Source: a virus
IMG/VR virus record: IMGVR_UViG_3300031825_000038
Location: 1 to 40,097 of that record
Length of the DNA stretch: 40,097 nucleotides
Strand: one strand, 5' to 3'
Shown here: piece by piece, positions 15,075 to 23,610 of the stretch
How the letters are laid out: each line of letters starts with the position of its first letter
Position numbering within the stretch: the first letter of the stretch is position 1
The notes under the pieces: generated by a model
What the model saw: only the letters and a program-made list of their open reading frames with translations
The model's database searches: none
Told to the model about the DNA's origin: nothing
Translations under genes and position numbers: made by a program

Positions 15075-15117
15075 CACCCCATGGTGCCCCGTTTCACCGA
15101 CTCGCAGGGGGTGAATC

Positions 15118-17820
15118 GTGGCAGACCGTACGATCACCCTCCGCATCGGCGCGAACGTCACCGACGCCCTCTCGAAGATTCGCACCCTGGACTCGGCGAC
15201 CCGGCAGTGGGTGAACAACAACACCGCCGGTGTCTCCACCCTCTCGACGGGTCTGCTGGGGATCGGCGCGGCGGTCACCGCTGCCGTCGGCGTCGGCGTG
15301 AAGAAGTTCGCCGACTTCGACCAGGCGATGAGCAACGTCAAGGCCGCCACGATGGAGACGACCCAGAACATGGGCCTGCTCCGCGAGGCCGCGATCGTCG
15401 CCGGTGCGGACACCCAGTTCTCGGCGACCGAGGCTGCTGGCGCCATCGAGAACATGGGCAAGGCCGGTGTGGCGACGGACGACATCCTCCGGGGCGGGCT
15501 GTCCGGCGCGCTGGACCTCGCCGCCGCCTCCGGGATGGGCGTCGCCGAAGCCGGCGAGGCCATGGCGACGACGCTGAACCAGTTCAAGCTTCCCGGCACC
15601 GACGCCGCGCACGTCGCCGACCTGCTTGCCGCCGCCGCCGGCAAGGCGATGGGCGAAGTCTCCGACATGACCGGCGCCCTGAAGTTCGTCGGCCCCGTCG
15701 CCAACCAGATGCACATCCCGCTGGAGCAGACCGTCGGTGTCATCGCGGAGCTGGCGCAGCAGGGCATCCTCGGCTTCCAGGCGGGGACCTCCCTGCGCGG
15801 CATCCTCGTGGGCCTCACGTCCCCGTCGAAGACTGCCGCCGACGAGATGAAGAGGCTCGGCATCGAGGTCTACGGCGCGAACGGGCAGTTCGTCGGGCTC
15901 GCCGGGCTCGCCGAGCAGATGCGCTCGAAGATGGAGAACCTGACCGACGCCGAGCGCGACGAGGCGTTCGGCAGGATGTTCGGCAACGAGCAGATCACGG
16001 CGGCCCGGATCCTCTACGACGGCGGCCGTGAGGCTGTCGAGAAGTGGACCTCGGCGGTCAACGACTCCGGCTACGCGTCCGAGGTCGCCTCGACGAAGAC
16101 CGACAACCTCAAGGGCGACATCGAGCGTCTGGGCGGCTCGATCGACTCCGCTTTCATCAACAGCGGAACGGGTGCCAACGAGGCGCTGCGGACCATCGTG
16201 CAGGGCGCCGAGGCTGTGGTCGACGCCATCGGCAACATCTCCCCGGAGGCGCTGAACGCAGCCTTCGTGATCGCCGGTGCGGGTGGATTGTCAGCACTCG
16301 CAGTAGGTGGGCTGGGGAAGATCGTCGTGGCGGTCAACAACGTGCGCGTCGCGATGGCGGCGATGAAGATCTCGATGTCCGTCGCCGGCGGCGCGGCCGG
16401 TCTCCTGTCCGGGGCGATCGCGCTTGGCGCCGTGGTCTTCGCCGACTGGGCCGAGGGTCAGCAGATTGCCAAGCAGCGGACCGACGACCTCAAGGAATCG
16501 CTCGACCAGGCGACGGGCGCGATCACCGAGAACACGCGCGCGACGATCTTCAACGACCTGGAGAAGAGCGGCTGGGTCAACAAGGCCAAGGCGATGGGCG
16601 TTGCGCTGCACGACCTCGTGGACGCAGCGCTCGATCCCACCTCTGCGGCGATGGGCCGCGTCAAGGCCGCGACGGATGCCTACGTGGCGTCGGCCCAGGC
16701 CCATCTCGACGCGGAGATGGCCGTCGCGGACGGGATGGGCGACACGGCCGGCGCCGCAACCGGCCTGTCTGATGCGATCTGGGCACAGGAGGATCTGCTC
16801 AAGGCGCTCGGTGTCCAAACCGGGGCAGTCGCAGCCTCGCAGGTCAAGTGGCGCGACCAGCAGGCTGCTGTCCTGGGGACGACGGCCAACCTCACCTCGG
16901 CGGCGCAGGAGCAGGCGATTGCGGCGCAGGGAGCCCAGTCCGCGTTCGACCGGTTCCGCGGCTCCCAGGGTGCAGGGATCTCCACGACAAAGGAGTACAC
17001 CGACGCACTCAAGGACCTGATCGACGCGCAGAAGGAAGCGGCGGGCGTCGCCCTCTCGGACGAGGAGGCGCAGATCCGCCTCGAACAGGCGATCGACGAC
17101 GCCACCCAGTCAGTGAAGGACAACGGCCGGACTCTCGACATCACGACCGACGCGGGCCGGGCGAACCGGTCGGCGCTGCTGGACATCGCGGATGCCTCGT
17201 GGGCGGCTGTGGACGCGGCGAAGGCGCACGGCGCCTCTGAGGACGAGTTGGTCGACAAGATGGACGCCTCTCGTCAGGCGTTCGTCGATGCGGCCGTGGC
17301 GGCGGGGATGACGACGGCCGAGGCGAGTGCGTTGGCCGACGAGCTGAACTTGATCCCGGCGAACGTGACGACCACGTTCGTGGTGGACGACTCGCAGGTC
17401 CAGGCGCTGCTCGGGCTGCTGTCGAAGCCGATCTACGCGCACGTGGCGGTCGGGGCGGGCGGTGCCGGTGGTATCACTCGCGCGTCGGGTGGCATCCTGC
17501 CGGGCGCTCCGTCGTCGGTGGACAACATGGTGATTCGCGCGGCGAGCGGTGAGTTCGTGGTCAACGCGCGCCAGACGGCCAAGCATCGCCCGTTGCTGGA
17601 GGCGATCAACTCCGGGGCTCCCGCCTACGCCGCCGGTGGGTACGTGCAGCCGGCGCGGTACATGTCGGCCCCGGCGTACTTCCCCGCTGCGGCACCCGCG
17701 CCCATGTCCCTGGTGGGCCTGGAGATCAGCGGCACGCTCGACACCCCGTGGGGTCCGTCGCAGATGCGCGGTGTGGTGCGTCAGGAGATGGCGTCGGCGA
17801 TCCGGAAGGCGGTCCGCTGA
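15118..17820 (+). CDS. Tail tape measure protein
   Basis: GTG 15118 after AGGGGG gives 900 residues. Residues about 60-300 contain the TP901-type tape-measure domain (FDQAMSNVKAATMETTQNMG..., AGADTQFSATEAAGAIENMGKAG, LLAAAAGKAMGEVSDMTGALKFVGPVA). Two hydrophobic segments follow near 381-400 and 420-444, then a long helical region and a Gly-rich C-terminal part (GAGGAGGITRASGGILPGAP). No peptidase or lysozyme motif seen. By the usual relation of about 0.15 nm per residue it would set a tail of about 135 nm. Confidence 0.93.
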   Translation: MADRTITLRIGANVTDALSKIRTLDSATRQWVNNNTAGVSTLSTGLLGIGAAVTAAVGVGVKKFADFDQAMSNVKAATMETTQNMGLLREAAIVAGADTQFSATEAAGAIENMGKAGVATDDILRGGLSGALDLAAASGMGVAEAGEAMATTLNQFKLPGTDAAHVADLLAAAAGKAMGEVSDMTGALKFVGPVANQMHIPLEQTVGVIAELAQQGILGFQAGTSLRGILVGLTSPSKTAADEMKRLGIEVYGANGQFVGLAGLAEQMRSKMENLTDAERDEAFGRMFGNEQITAARILYDGGREAVEKWTSAVNDSGYASEVASTKTDNLKGDIERLGGSIDSAFINSGTGANEALRTIVQGAEAVVDAIGNISPEALNAAFVIAGAGGLSALAVGGLGKIVVAVNNVRVAMAAMKISMSVAGGAAGLLSGAIALGAVVFADWAEGQQIAKQRTDDLKESLDQATGAITENTRATIFNDLEKSGWVNKAKAMGVALHDLVDAALDPTSAAMGRVKAATDAYVASAQAHLDAEMAVADGMGDTAGAATGLSDAIWAQEDLLKALGVQTGAVAASQVKWRDQQAAVLGTTANLTSAAQEQAIAAQGAQSAFDRFRGSQGAGISTTKEYTDALKDLIDAQKEAAGVALSDEEAQIRLEQAIDDATQSVKDNGRTLDITTDAGRANRSALLDIADASWAAVDAAKAHGASEDELVDKMDASRQAFVDAAVAAGMTTAEASALADELNLIPANVTTTFVVDDSQVQALLGLLSKPIYAHVAVGAGGAGGITRASGGILPGAPSSVDNMVIRAASGEFVVNARQTAKHRPLLEAINSGAPAYAAGGYVQPARYMSAPAYFPAAAPAPMSLVGLEISGTLDTPWGPSQMRGVVRQEMASAIRKAVR

Positions 17821-18620
17821 TGGTCGCGACCCTGACGGCGACGCTGCTGGGGTCGGTGCAGCCGCGTCCGGTGTCGCTGGCCCTGTCGGGGCTGGTGGCC
17901 GGTGATGTGTGGTCGCTGTCGGGAACGGCGGCGGGTGCGTCGTGGGCGGTCCCGGGCGGGTCCGGGGTGGCGTCCGGCTCGCAGGTAGTCCTGGTCGACA
18001 ACCGCGCCCCACTGAACCTCCCGCTGACCTACCGGGCGCTGGTCAACGGTGCGCCGGTGGCGGCGTCGCCGGTCACCGTGGCCTACCCGGCGCGCTACCT
18101 GCTCCAGTCACTGGACGGCCGGACGGTCGTGCCGTTCGTGTGGCAGCGCGACGGCCTGGCTCGCGGCTACGTCGTGCGTGGCGCGACGTTGGCGGTGCCC
18201 GGACGTGCGCGCCCACCCAGGTTCTACGCCCCGGGCGGGGACGGTGGCGGCAGCCTGACGCTGCGCACCGACCGGGCGGGCACGGCCGGGATGCAGACCC
18301 TGCTGCGTTCGGGCGGTCCGGTGGTGCTGCGCACGGACGGGGCGATCCGCGACCTGCCCGCGGTGGACCTGCTGGCGCTCGACGCGGCCTCGACGGTCAC
18401 CTGGGATGCCGTGGTGACGGGTGTCGACGGCCCGCAGATGTCGACCGACCGCATGTGGTCGCTGACCTTCACGCTGGTGGACGACCCGGAGCCCTCGCGT
18501 GTCCTGTCGGCCTTCACCTGGGACGACATCGACGCCCTGGCGATGACGTGGAGCGCGATGGACGCCCTGGCCCTGACGTGGGACCAGGCCGAGGCGTTCG
18601 ACTGGAGCACCCTGGCATGA
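17820..18620 (+). CDS. Minor tail protein (distal-tail-like)
   Basis: A 266-residue protein from ATG 17820, sharing one base with the tape-measure stop. Beta-rich throughout, with LTLRTDRAGTAGMQTLLRSGGPVVLRTDG and DRMWSLTFTLVDDPEPS in the second half. It ends with a curious Trp-containing mini-repeat, TWDDIDALAMTWSAMDALALTWDQAEAFDW. The first gene after the tape measure normally codes the distal tail protein. Assignment by position and fold pattern. Confidence 0.8.
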   Translation: MVATLTATLLGSVQPRPVSLALSGLVAGDVWSLSGTAAGASWAVPGGSGVASGSQVVLVDNRAPLNLPLTYRALVNGAPVAASPVTVAYPARYLLQSLDGRTVVPFVWQRDGLARGYVVRGATLAVPGRARPPRFYAPGGDGGGSLTLRTDRAGTAGMQTLLRSGGPVVLRTDGAIRDLPAVDLLALDAASTVTWDAVVTGVDGPQMSTDRMWSLTFTLVDDPEPSRVLSAFTWDDIDALAMTWSAMDALALTWDQAEAFDWSTLA

Positions 18621-19723
18621 GGGTCCTCGACGGCCTGAGCGACGAGGTGCTGTCCGGGTCGGTGTCGTGGGGCTGCCGGGTCGCCTCGTGGCTGGGCAGC
18701 ACCTGGCTGGGTGACGTGCCGGTGGTGTCGGGCCGGGTGGTCTCGAGGGTGCCGCGCAGCGCCGGGGATGTGCAGCACACGCTCACCCTGGCCGTGCCGC
18801 GCGCCGACGGGCGGGACTGGCGCCCCGGGATCGACCCTGGTCATCCGCTGGCGAGGTTCGGTCAGCAGCTCGACGTGACGGTCCTGGTCGGCTCGTCGGT
18901 CACCGGGCAGGTGTGGGAGGTCCATGTCGGCCGCTTCCTGGTCACCGGCTGGGACGACGACGACGCGGGCACGGTCAGCGTGTCCGGGGAGTCGCTGCTG
19001 CGGCGGGTCGCCGAGGACCGTCCGGCCACGCTGCGGGCCCCGGTGCCGGGCGGGACGATGGCCTCGGAGGCGCGTCGGATCATGCCCCCGGGCATCGGCC
19101 TGTCGGTGGACCCGACACTGAGCGACCGGACCGTGCCGTCCTCGATGGCGTGGTCGACGGACCGTCTGGCGGCGCTGACCGAGATCGCGGACGCCTGGCC
19201 GGCGCTGCTGCGCATCGACGAGTGGGGGCAGGTCGTGATGCGCGCACCTCTGCCCGCTGTCCCCTCCCCGATCGTCACCCTGCACGACGGGGCGCGCGGC
19301 ACCCTGGTGTCCGCTCCCCGTGCCGACACCAGGGACGACGCACCCAACCGTGTCGTGGCCCGCTCGTCTGCGGCAGGCACCGAGGACGTCCAGGCCGTCG
19401 CCGAGGTCACCTCCGGGCCGATGCGCATCTCCGGCCCCTATGGAGCGGTGACGCGCGAGTGGTCCTCGCCGCTGATCGCCACCACCGCCGCGGCCAAGGC
19501 AGCCGCCAGCACGATGCTGCGTCGCCTGACCGACCCATCGCGGTCCATGTCTGCGCTGGTGGCACCCGACCCGCGGCTCCAGCTGGACGACCCGGTGGCC
19601 CTGGTGACCACGCGTGACGACCAGGCCGAGACGGTCTGGGGCTGGGTGACCGGGATCGACCTGCCGCTGACCGTCCGGGACATCGGTGAGGGTATGCGCC
19701 TGGATGTGGCGGTGTCGGCGTGA
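18617..19723 (+). CDS. Minor tail protein (tail-hub-like, DUF5047 type)
   Basis: A 368-residue protein from ATG 18617. Beta-rich domains carry WEVHVGRFLVTGWDDDDAGTVSVSGESLLRRVAEDR, then DRLAALTEIADAWPALLRIDEWGQVVM and DAPNRVVARSSAAGT. This order is that of hub/baseplate proteins of the gp27-like type found second after the tape measure in actinophages. Overlaps on both sides by 4 bases. Confidence 0.78.
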   Translation: MRVLDGLSDEVLSGSVSWGCRVASWLGSTWLGDVPVVSGRVVSRVPRSAGDVQHTLTLAVPRADGRDWRPGIDPGHPLARFGQQLDVTVLVGSSVTGQVWEVHVGRFLVTGWDDDDAGTVSVSGESLLRRVAEDRPATLRAPVPGGTMASEARRIMPPGIGLSVDPTLSDRTVPSSMAWSTDRLAALTEIADAWPALLRIDEWGQVVMRAPLPAVPSPIVTLHDGARGTLVSAPRADTRDDAPNRVVARSSAAGTEDVQAVAEVTSGPMRISGPYGAVTREWSSPLIATTAAAKAAASTMLRRLTDPSRSMSALVAPDPRLQLDDPVALVTTRDDQAETVWGWVTGIDLPLTVRDIGEGMRLDVAVSA

Positions 19724-20709
19724 GCGACCTGGACGTCCTGGGCGTGGTGTCGGCGGCGATGCCCCAGGGGCCGTCAGCCGACGCGGACCCGGCGCTGACC
19801 GTCATCGGACCGGTCTACGCGGTCTCCTCGCCGCTGGTGCAGGTGGGTGTGCGCGGGATCGCGGTGTGGCTGCCCGCCCAGCCGGGCCACTACCGGGTGC
19901 AGGCCGGGGGGACCGGGACCACCCAGGGCCTGGCGCGGGTGCTGCTGTCGCCCACGACAGGTCGCCCGGTGCTGGTGCTGGGGCCGGTCGATCCGCGCGC
20001 ATCGGCGGTCGCGGCCACCATGACCGCCTCGGGTGCGACGACCTGCACCGTGACCCTCGACGGCGCGACCCTCACGCTGCCGTTCCTGGCGGGCACCTAC
20101 GGGACCCTCCCGCGGGCGGTGTGGGTGGCCCTGGACGACTGGGGCGCGCCGATCCTGGTGCTGGGCCCGTCCGCCATCGCTGACCAGTCGCAGACCCCGC
20201 CGCCCGTGCCCGAGCCGCCCGCCCCGGTCCAGGTGACGACCGTCATCGGACCTCAGTGGTCCGGCACCTGGCGCTCCACCCGGTCGGCCTGGGACCGCTG
20301 GAACGTCGACCGCTACGGCGGACGCTCGACGCTCTACCAGGGCGACGCCTTCGGCTCCGGGTCGCTCAAGGGCCTGGCGACCTACGGCGACCAGCTCGTC
20401 AACCTCGGCGCCACCTCGATCGACGACGTGAAGGTGGCGATCCGCAACGTGGGGCTCGCCTCCGGGTCGCCCGCCGTGACCGTGCAGGGCTCCCCGCACG
20501 GCACACAACCAGCCGGGGCGCCGTCCTCGTCCGGGGACACCGCCACCGGCATGGACGCCTGGGTGTCCCTGCCCGCGACCGTCCGCGAGGCCATGCGCAC
20601 CGGGGCCGTCAAGGGCCTGGCCCTCGTCGGCCTGACCTACAGCGCCTGCGCCGGAGCCGGGAACGGCGACGGCATGGCCCTCGCCGTCACCTACACCCGT
20701 CCGGCCTGA
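19720..20709 (+). CDS. Minor tail protein with C-terminal binding domain
   Basis: A 329-residue protein from GTG 19720. Residues 1-155 contain OB/beta-barrel-like strands (VRGIAVWLPAQPGHYRVQAGG, RPVLVLGPVDPR). A Pro-rich linker (TPPPVPEPPAPVQV, about 157-170) follows, then a C-terminal domain (WSGTWRSTRSAWDRWNVDRYGGRSTLYQG) also seen in other actinophage tail-tip proteins. The linker suggests an exposed, host-facing C-terminal module. Confidence 0.8.
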   Translation: MSDLDVLGVVSAAMPQGPSADADPALTVIGPVYAVSSPLVQVGVRGIAVWLPAQPGHYRVQAGGTGTTQGLARVLLSPTTGRPVLVLGPVDPRASAVAATMTASGATTCTVTLDGATLTLPFLAGTYGTLPRAVWVALDDWGAPILVLGPSAIADQSQTPPPVPEPPAPVQVTTVIGPQWSGTWRSTRSAWDRWNVDRYGGRSTLYQGDAFGSGSLKGLATYGDQLVNLGATSIDDVKVAIRNVGLASGSPAVTVQGSPHGTQPAGAPSSSGDTATGMDAWVSLPATVREAMRTGAVKGLALVGLTYSACAGAGNGDGMALAVTYTRPA

Positions 20710-20727
20710 CGAGGGGAGGCGCCGGTG

Positions 20728-20850
20728 ATGTGGACCATCTGCGCGCTGTGCGGAGCGGTCGTCGCCGACGAGGCGCTGCACACCGACTGGCACACCGCCC
20801 ACGGCGACACGCTGCCCGCACCGGCGGCCACGACAGACCCCACGATCTAG
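20728..20850 (+). CDS. Tiny zinc-finger-like protein (40 aa)
   Basis: ATG 20728 lies 8-9 bases after GAGGGGAGG; GTG 20725 is an alternative in the same frame. The product MWTICALCGAVVADEALHTDWHTAHGDTLP... has a CALC pair and a HTDWHTAH His cluster, giving a possible CCHH zinc site. The stop (TAG) overlaps the AGGAGG of the next gene. Such small finger proteins occur among actinophage tail genes; their role is unknown. Confidence 0.75.
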   Translation: MWTICALCGAVVADEALHTDWHTAHGDTLPAPAATTDPTI

Positions 20851-20860
20851 GAGGCACCCA

Positions 20861-21496
20861 GTGGCTACCGACGCCGCAAAGCACACCGTCCCGGCGGGCA
20901 CCGACGGCATGCGCCGGCAGAACCTCCTCGACCTGTCGCTGTCGATCCACGACATCATCCCCGTCGCCAACGCCACCGAACGCGACACCGTGTACGCCGC
21001 ATTGGTGGCCGCTGGACGTGCGCCCGCCGCGGCGCCGGTCATCGTCGACCGCCTCGACACGGGGGTGCTCGAACGCAACGACGGGTCCGGGTGGGTTCAG
21101 AGCACGACGGACATGGGCGCGTGGACCACATTCACGCCGGGACTGACCAACGCCACGGTGGGCAACGGGATGATCCAGGGATTCTTCAAGTCCTTTGGCT
21201 CGACCGGTTTCATCGAGGCGCACTTCACGCTCGGCTCGACCTCGGCTCTTTCCGTCAGCGCCCTGTTCATGTCCAACCTCCCCTTCAACAGCAGCCCGAT
21301 TGCGGGTGTGCTCTGCGGACAGGGGCTGGCCTTCGACGCCTCGGCCGGCGTTCGCGTCCCGCTCTTCTGCACCGCGTCAGGAACGGCCGTGCAGCTGTGG
21401 CGCTCCAGTGACGGGTCGGCGATCACCTCAACAATCCCATTCGCCTGGACGACCGGGGACCGGATCGATGTGCAGCTGGTGACAAGGGGCGCATGA
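20861..21496 (+). CDS. Minor tail/fibre protein
   Basis: GTG 20861 follows AGGAGG. The 211-residue product has a short N-terminal anchor region (MATDAAKHTVPAGTDGMRRQNLLDLSLSIHDIIPVANATER), a segment reading VIVDRLDTGVLERNDGSGW, then a Thr/Ser/Phe-rich beta domain (about 85-211). The N-terminal layout is common in baseplate-attached receptor-binding proteins of actinophages. Likely contacts the host surface; assignment from position and composition. Confidence 0.7.
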   Translation: MATDAAKHTVPAGTDGMRRQNLLDLSLSIHDIIPVANATERDTVYAALVAAGRAPAAAPVIVDRLDTGVLERNDGSGWVQSTTDMGAWTTFTPGLTNATVGNGMIQGFFKSFGSTGFIEAHFTLGSTSALSVSALFMSNLPFNSSPIAGVLCGQGLAFDASAGVRVPLFCTASGTAVQLWRSSDGSAITSTIPFAWTTGDRIDVQLVTRGA

Positions 21497-22248
21497 TGTC
21501 CTGGTCCCTGCCCGTGGTCGGCGGCTACGTCACCGACGGCTTCGGCCCGCGCACGACGACGATCCCCGGCGCGAGCACCTTCCATCGTGGCGTCGACATC
21601 GGGGGGCGTGGCACCGACTGGCTGGTGCGCTCCATGGGTGACGGCCAGGTGCTCACCACCGGCTGGAACGCCTACCGGGGCCGATGGATCGCGATCCGCC
21701 ACGGCGACGGCACCACGGCGACCTACCAGCACCTGGCCCGCGTCGATGCCGTCAAGGGCCGCAGCGTGTCGGCGGGCAGCGTCCTGGGCCTCATGGGCAA
21801 CAGCGCGACAGCCATCACGGTCGGCGTCCACCTGCACCTCGAGTGGTTCCCCTCCGCGACGTTCCTGCTGTCGGGCGACGGGTTCGCCTCGACCGACCGG
21901 GCCGTGGACCCCGAGCCTGCGCTGCGGGTCCGGGGCGTCGACCTGCGCACCGGCACCGTGACGGCCACCACCGCGACGAGCGTCCCGACCGCACCGACCA
22001 TCACCGTCCCCGACCCGATCGACGCCCTCGTGGAGGCCCTCATGGCTGGACCTAGATTCGTGCAAGCCGCCGGCGACCCGACGCAGTATTTCGTCGACCT
22101 GGACCGGGCGGCGATGGTCGGCGTGCCGTCCCAGGACGCGAAGACGGTCATCGTCGAGATCTCCGGCATCAAGGCCGACCCGATCCAGACGACAGCCCGA
22201 GGCCGCGACGACCTGCGCCGATTCCTCGCCACGCTGGCCCAGGCATGA
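21493..22248 (+). CDS. M23-family endolysin
   Basis: A 251-residue zinc metallopeptidase that should cut peptide bonds in peptidoglycan. The LytM-type site is intact: H31-x3-D35 (FHRGVDIGG), H80 (TYQHLAR) and H113-L-H115 (GVHLHLEW). The C-terminal part (about 150-251) follows a Thr-rich linker and could bind cell wall. There is no signal peptide, so export must rely on the holin-like proteins coded next. ATG 21493 overlaps the previous stop; a second ATG follows at once. Confidence 0.88.
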   Translation: MMSWSLPVVGGYVTDGFGPRTTTIPGASTFHRGVDIGGRGTDWLVRSMGDGQVLTTGWNAYRGRWIAIRHGDGTTATYQHLARVDAVKGRSVSAGSVLGLMGNSATAITVGVHLHLEWFPSATFLLSGDGFASTDRAVDPEPALRVRGVDLRTGTVTATTATSVPTAPTITVPDPIDALVEALMAGPRFVQAAGDPTQYFVDLDRAAMVGVPSQDAKTVIVEISGIKADPIQTTARGRDDLRRFLATLAQA

Positions 22249-22388
22249 TCGTGCGTCACCACCTGGCCGTCGCCGTGGCTGTCCTGGTGCTCATGGTCGC
22301 CGCGTGGCTGCTGACGGTGGCGCTGGTGTCGCTGACGCTGATGGAGCCGGTGCGGCTGCTCGGACGGGTGCTGGGGGCCACCCCGTGA
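22245..22388 (+). CDS. Small membrane protein (47 aa), lysis cassette
   Basis: ATG 22245 overlaps the endolysin stop (ATGA). The product has a short basic start (MIVRHH), a hydrophobic helix (residues 7-31) and a basic tail (RLLGRVLG). It could be a holin-type or spanin-like accessory protein, or only a membrane anchor; no family recognised. Its TGA overlaps the next GTG. Confidence 0.65.
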   Translation: MIVRHHLAVAVAVLVLMVAAWLLTVALVSLTLMEPVRLLGRVLGATP

Positions 22389-22744
22389 CCCCGCAGCAGC
22401 CGCCCGACGAGATCACGCTGGCCGTGGTCGCGGCCCGCCTTGACGACCTGCGCGAGGACGTCAAGGGCGTCCGCTCGGACCTGGCGATCCACCGTGCCGA
22501 ACTCGTCGGCCGCGGCGAGTGGCTGCAACGCAACCAAGCCGTCGATGACCGGTTTCAGGCACAGGGCCGCGAGATCGGCCAGCTCCGCACCGACCTGAAC
22601 ACGAAGACCACGGTGCTCGATGGCGAGATCAAGGCCGTCGACACCAAGGCCGACCAGCGCCGCGCCCCGTGGTGGGCCGTCGCATCCCTCGTCGTCGCCA
22701 CGGTCATGGCGGCGTTGTACATCGTCCCGCTCATCGCCAACTGA
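22385..22744 (+). CDS. Coiled-coil protein with C-terminal membrane helix
   Basis: A 119-residue protein from GTG 22385. Residues about 10-85 form a charged helix (ARLDDLREDVKGVRSDLAIHRAELVGRGEW...), and residues about 96-117 are a membrane segment (WWAVASLVVATVMAALYIVPLI). This tail-anchored layout is common beside actinophage lysins and may help holin function, but that role is inferred from position. Confidence 0.75.
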   Translation: MTPQQPPDEITLAVVAARLDDLREDVKGVRSDLAIHRAELVGRGEWLQRNQAVDDRFQAQGREIGQLRTDLNTKTTVLDGEIKAVDTKADQRRAPWWAVASLVVATVMAALYIVPLIAN

Positions 22745-22761
22745 CCCAGGAGGTCATCGCC

Positions 22762-22998
22762 GTGTCCCAGTCTCTTCGCAACAAGATCTACGGAGTCGTC
22801 GCGGGCGTCTTCGGCCTGCTCGTGGTGCTCGGCGCGGTCGACCAAGCCACCTCCGACGAGGCCACCTCACTGGCGACCGCTGCGCTCGACCTGGCCGAGC
22901 CGGTGATCGGTCTGGTCACCGCACTCCTCGCGTTCGTCAAGAGCCTGCCGTCCCGGGTCACCGTGATCGACAAGCCGAAGCACGCCGTCGAGTCCTGA
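22762..22998 (+). CDS. Holin-like protein (78 aa)
   Basis: GTG 22762 follows CAGGAGG. Two hydrophobic stretches, about residues 9-27 (IYGVVAGVFGLLVVLGAVD) and 43-62 (LDLAEPVIGLVTALLAFVKS), lie between short polar loops, and the tail is basic (VTVIDKPKHA). Two membrane segments, small size and proximity to the endolysin suit a class II holin that would release the leaderless lysin. Confidence 0.75.
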   Translation: MSQSLRNKIYGVVAGVFGLLVVLGAVDQATSDEATSLATAALDLAEPVIGLVTALLAFVKSLPSRVTVIDKPKHAVES

Positions 22999-23186
22999 TG
23001 CCCGACCCCTGCGCGGACCGCTGCACCATCGTGGCCGATCTCGTCGTGCGTCTGGCCCGCGCCGAGGGCAAACCGGAGCGGGCCGTGCGCGTCAGCCTCG
23101 ACCTGAGCCCGGAGTTCGTGCCGCCCACCCCACGACTCACCACGTCGGCCGCCAGCAGGTGGCTGACCGACGAGTTCACCGACTGA
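22998..23186 (+). CDS. Small hypothetical protein (62 aa)
   Basis: ATG 22998 shares one base with the holin stop. The product MPDPCADRCTIVADLVVRLARAEG...SRWLTDEFTD has an early C-x3-C and a helical start. No family recognised; coupled to the lysis genes by overlap. Confidence 0.65.
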   Translation: MPDPCADRCTIVADLVVRLARAEGKPERAVRVSLDLSPEFVPPTPRLTTSAASRWLTDEFTD

Positions 23187-23196
23187 GGGAGAAGTC

Positions 23197-23591
23197 ATGG
23201 CTCTGACCGTCTCTGCCGCCGCGCACAGGCGGAGGGCGCGGCGCTCGCGACCTACATCGGCGCGGGCTCGATCATCGAGATCCGCTCCGGCGCGAAGCCC
23301 GCGACCCCCGAGACGGTCGCATCCGGCACGCTCCTGGTGGCGATCACGATCTCGGGTTCGTTCACGTCCACGGGCGGCGTGCTCACCGCGGCCGACCCGG
23401 CCAGCGTTTCTCCCACCGCGGGCGGCGTCGCGGGACACTTCCGCCTCAAGCAGTCCGGGGGCACCGCCGTGCTGGACGGCGCTGTGACGGCGACCGGAGG
23501 CGGCGGGGACATGCAGCTCGGCTCGACGACGATCACCCTGGGCGTCCCTGTGGACCTGGGCGTGCCGACGATCACCGTGCCTGTGGCCTGA
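23197..23591 (+). pseudogene. Phage structural protein, apparent -1 frameshift near its start
   Basis: ATG 23197, after a GGGAGAAG site, starts MALTVSAAA in one frame. The natural continuation AQAEGAALATYIGAG...IEIRSGAKPATPETVASG lies one base back, in the frame that is open from 23187 to 23591 but has no usable start before GTG 23337. Both parts together give about 131 residues, matching a common actinophage protein with a MALTxSA...AxAxYIGAG opening and a beta-rich body (ITISGSFTSTGGVLT, GHFRLKQSGG). The break lies within the GCCGCCGCG run around 23215-23223. It may be a sequencing or assembly error, a real mutation, or less likely a programmed shift. Confidence 0.7.
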
Positions 23592-23610
23592 GACACGGTC
23601 GGGGGCTGAC

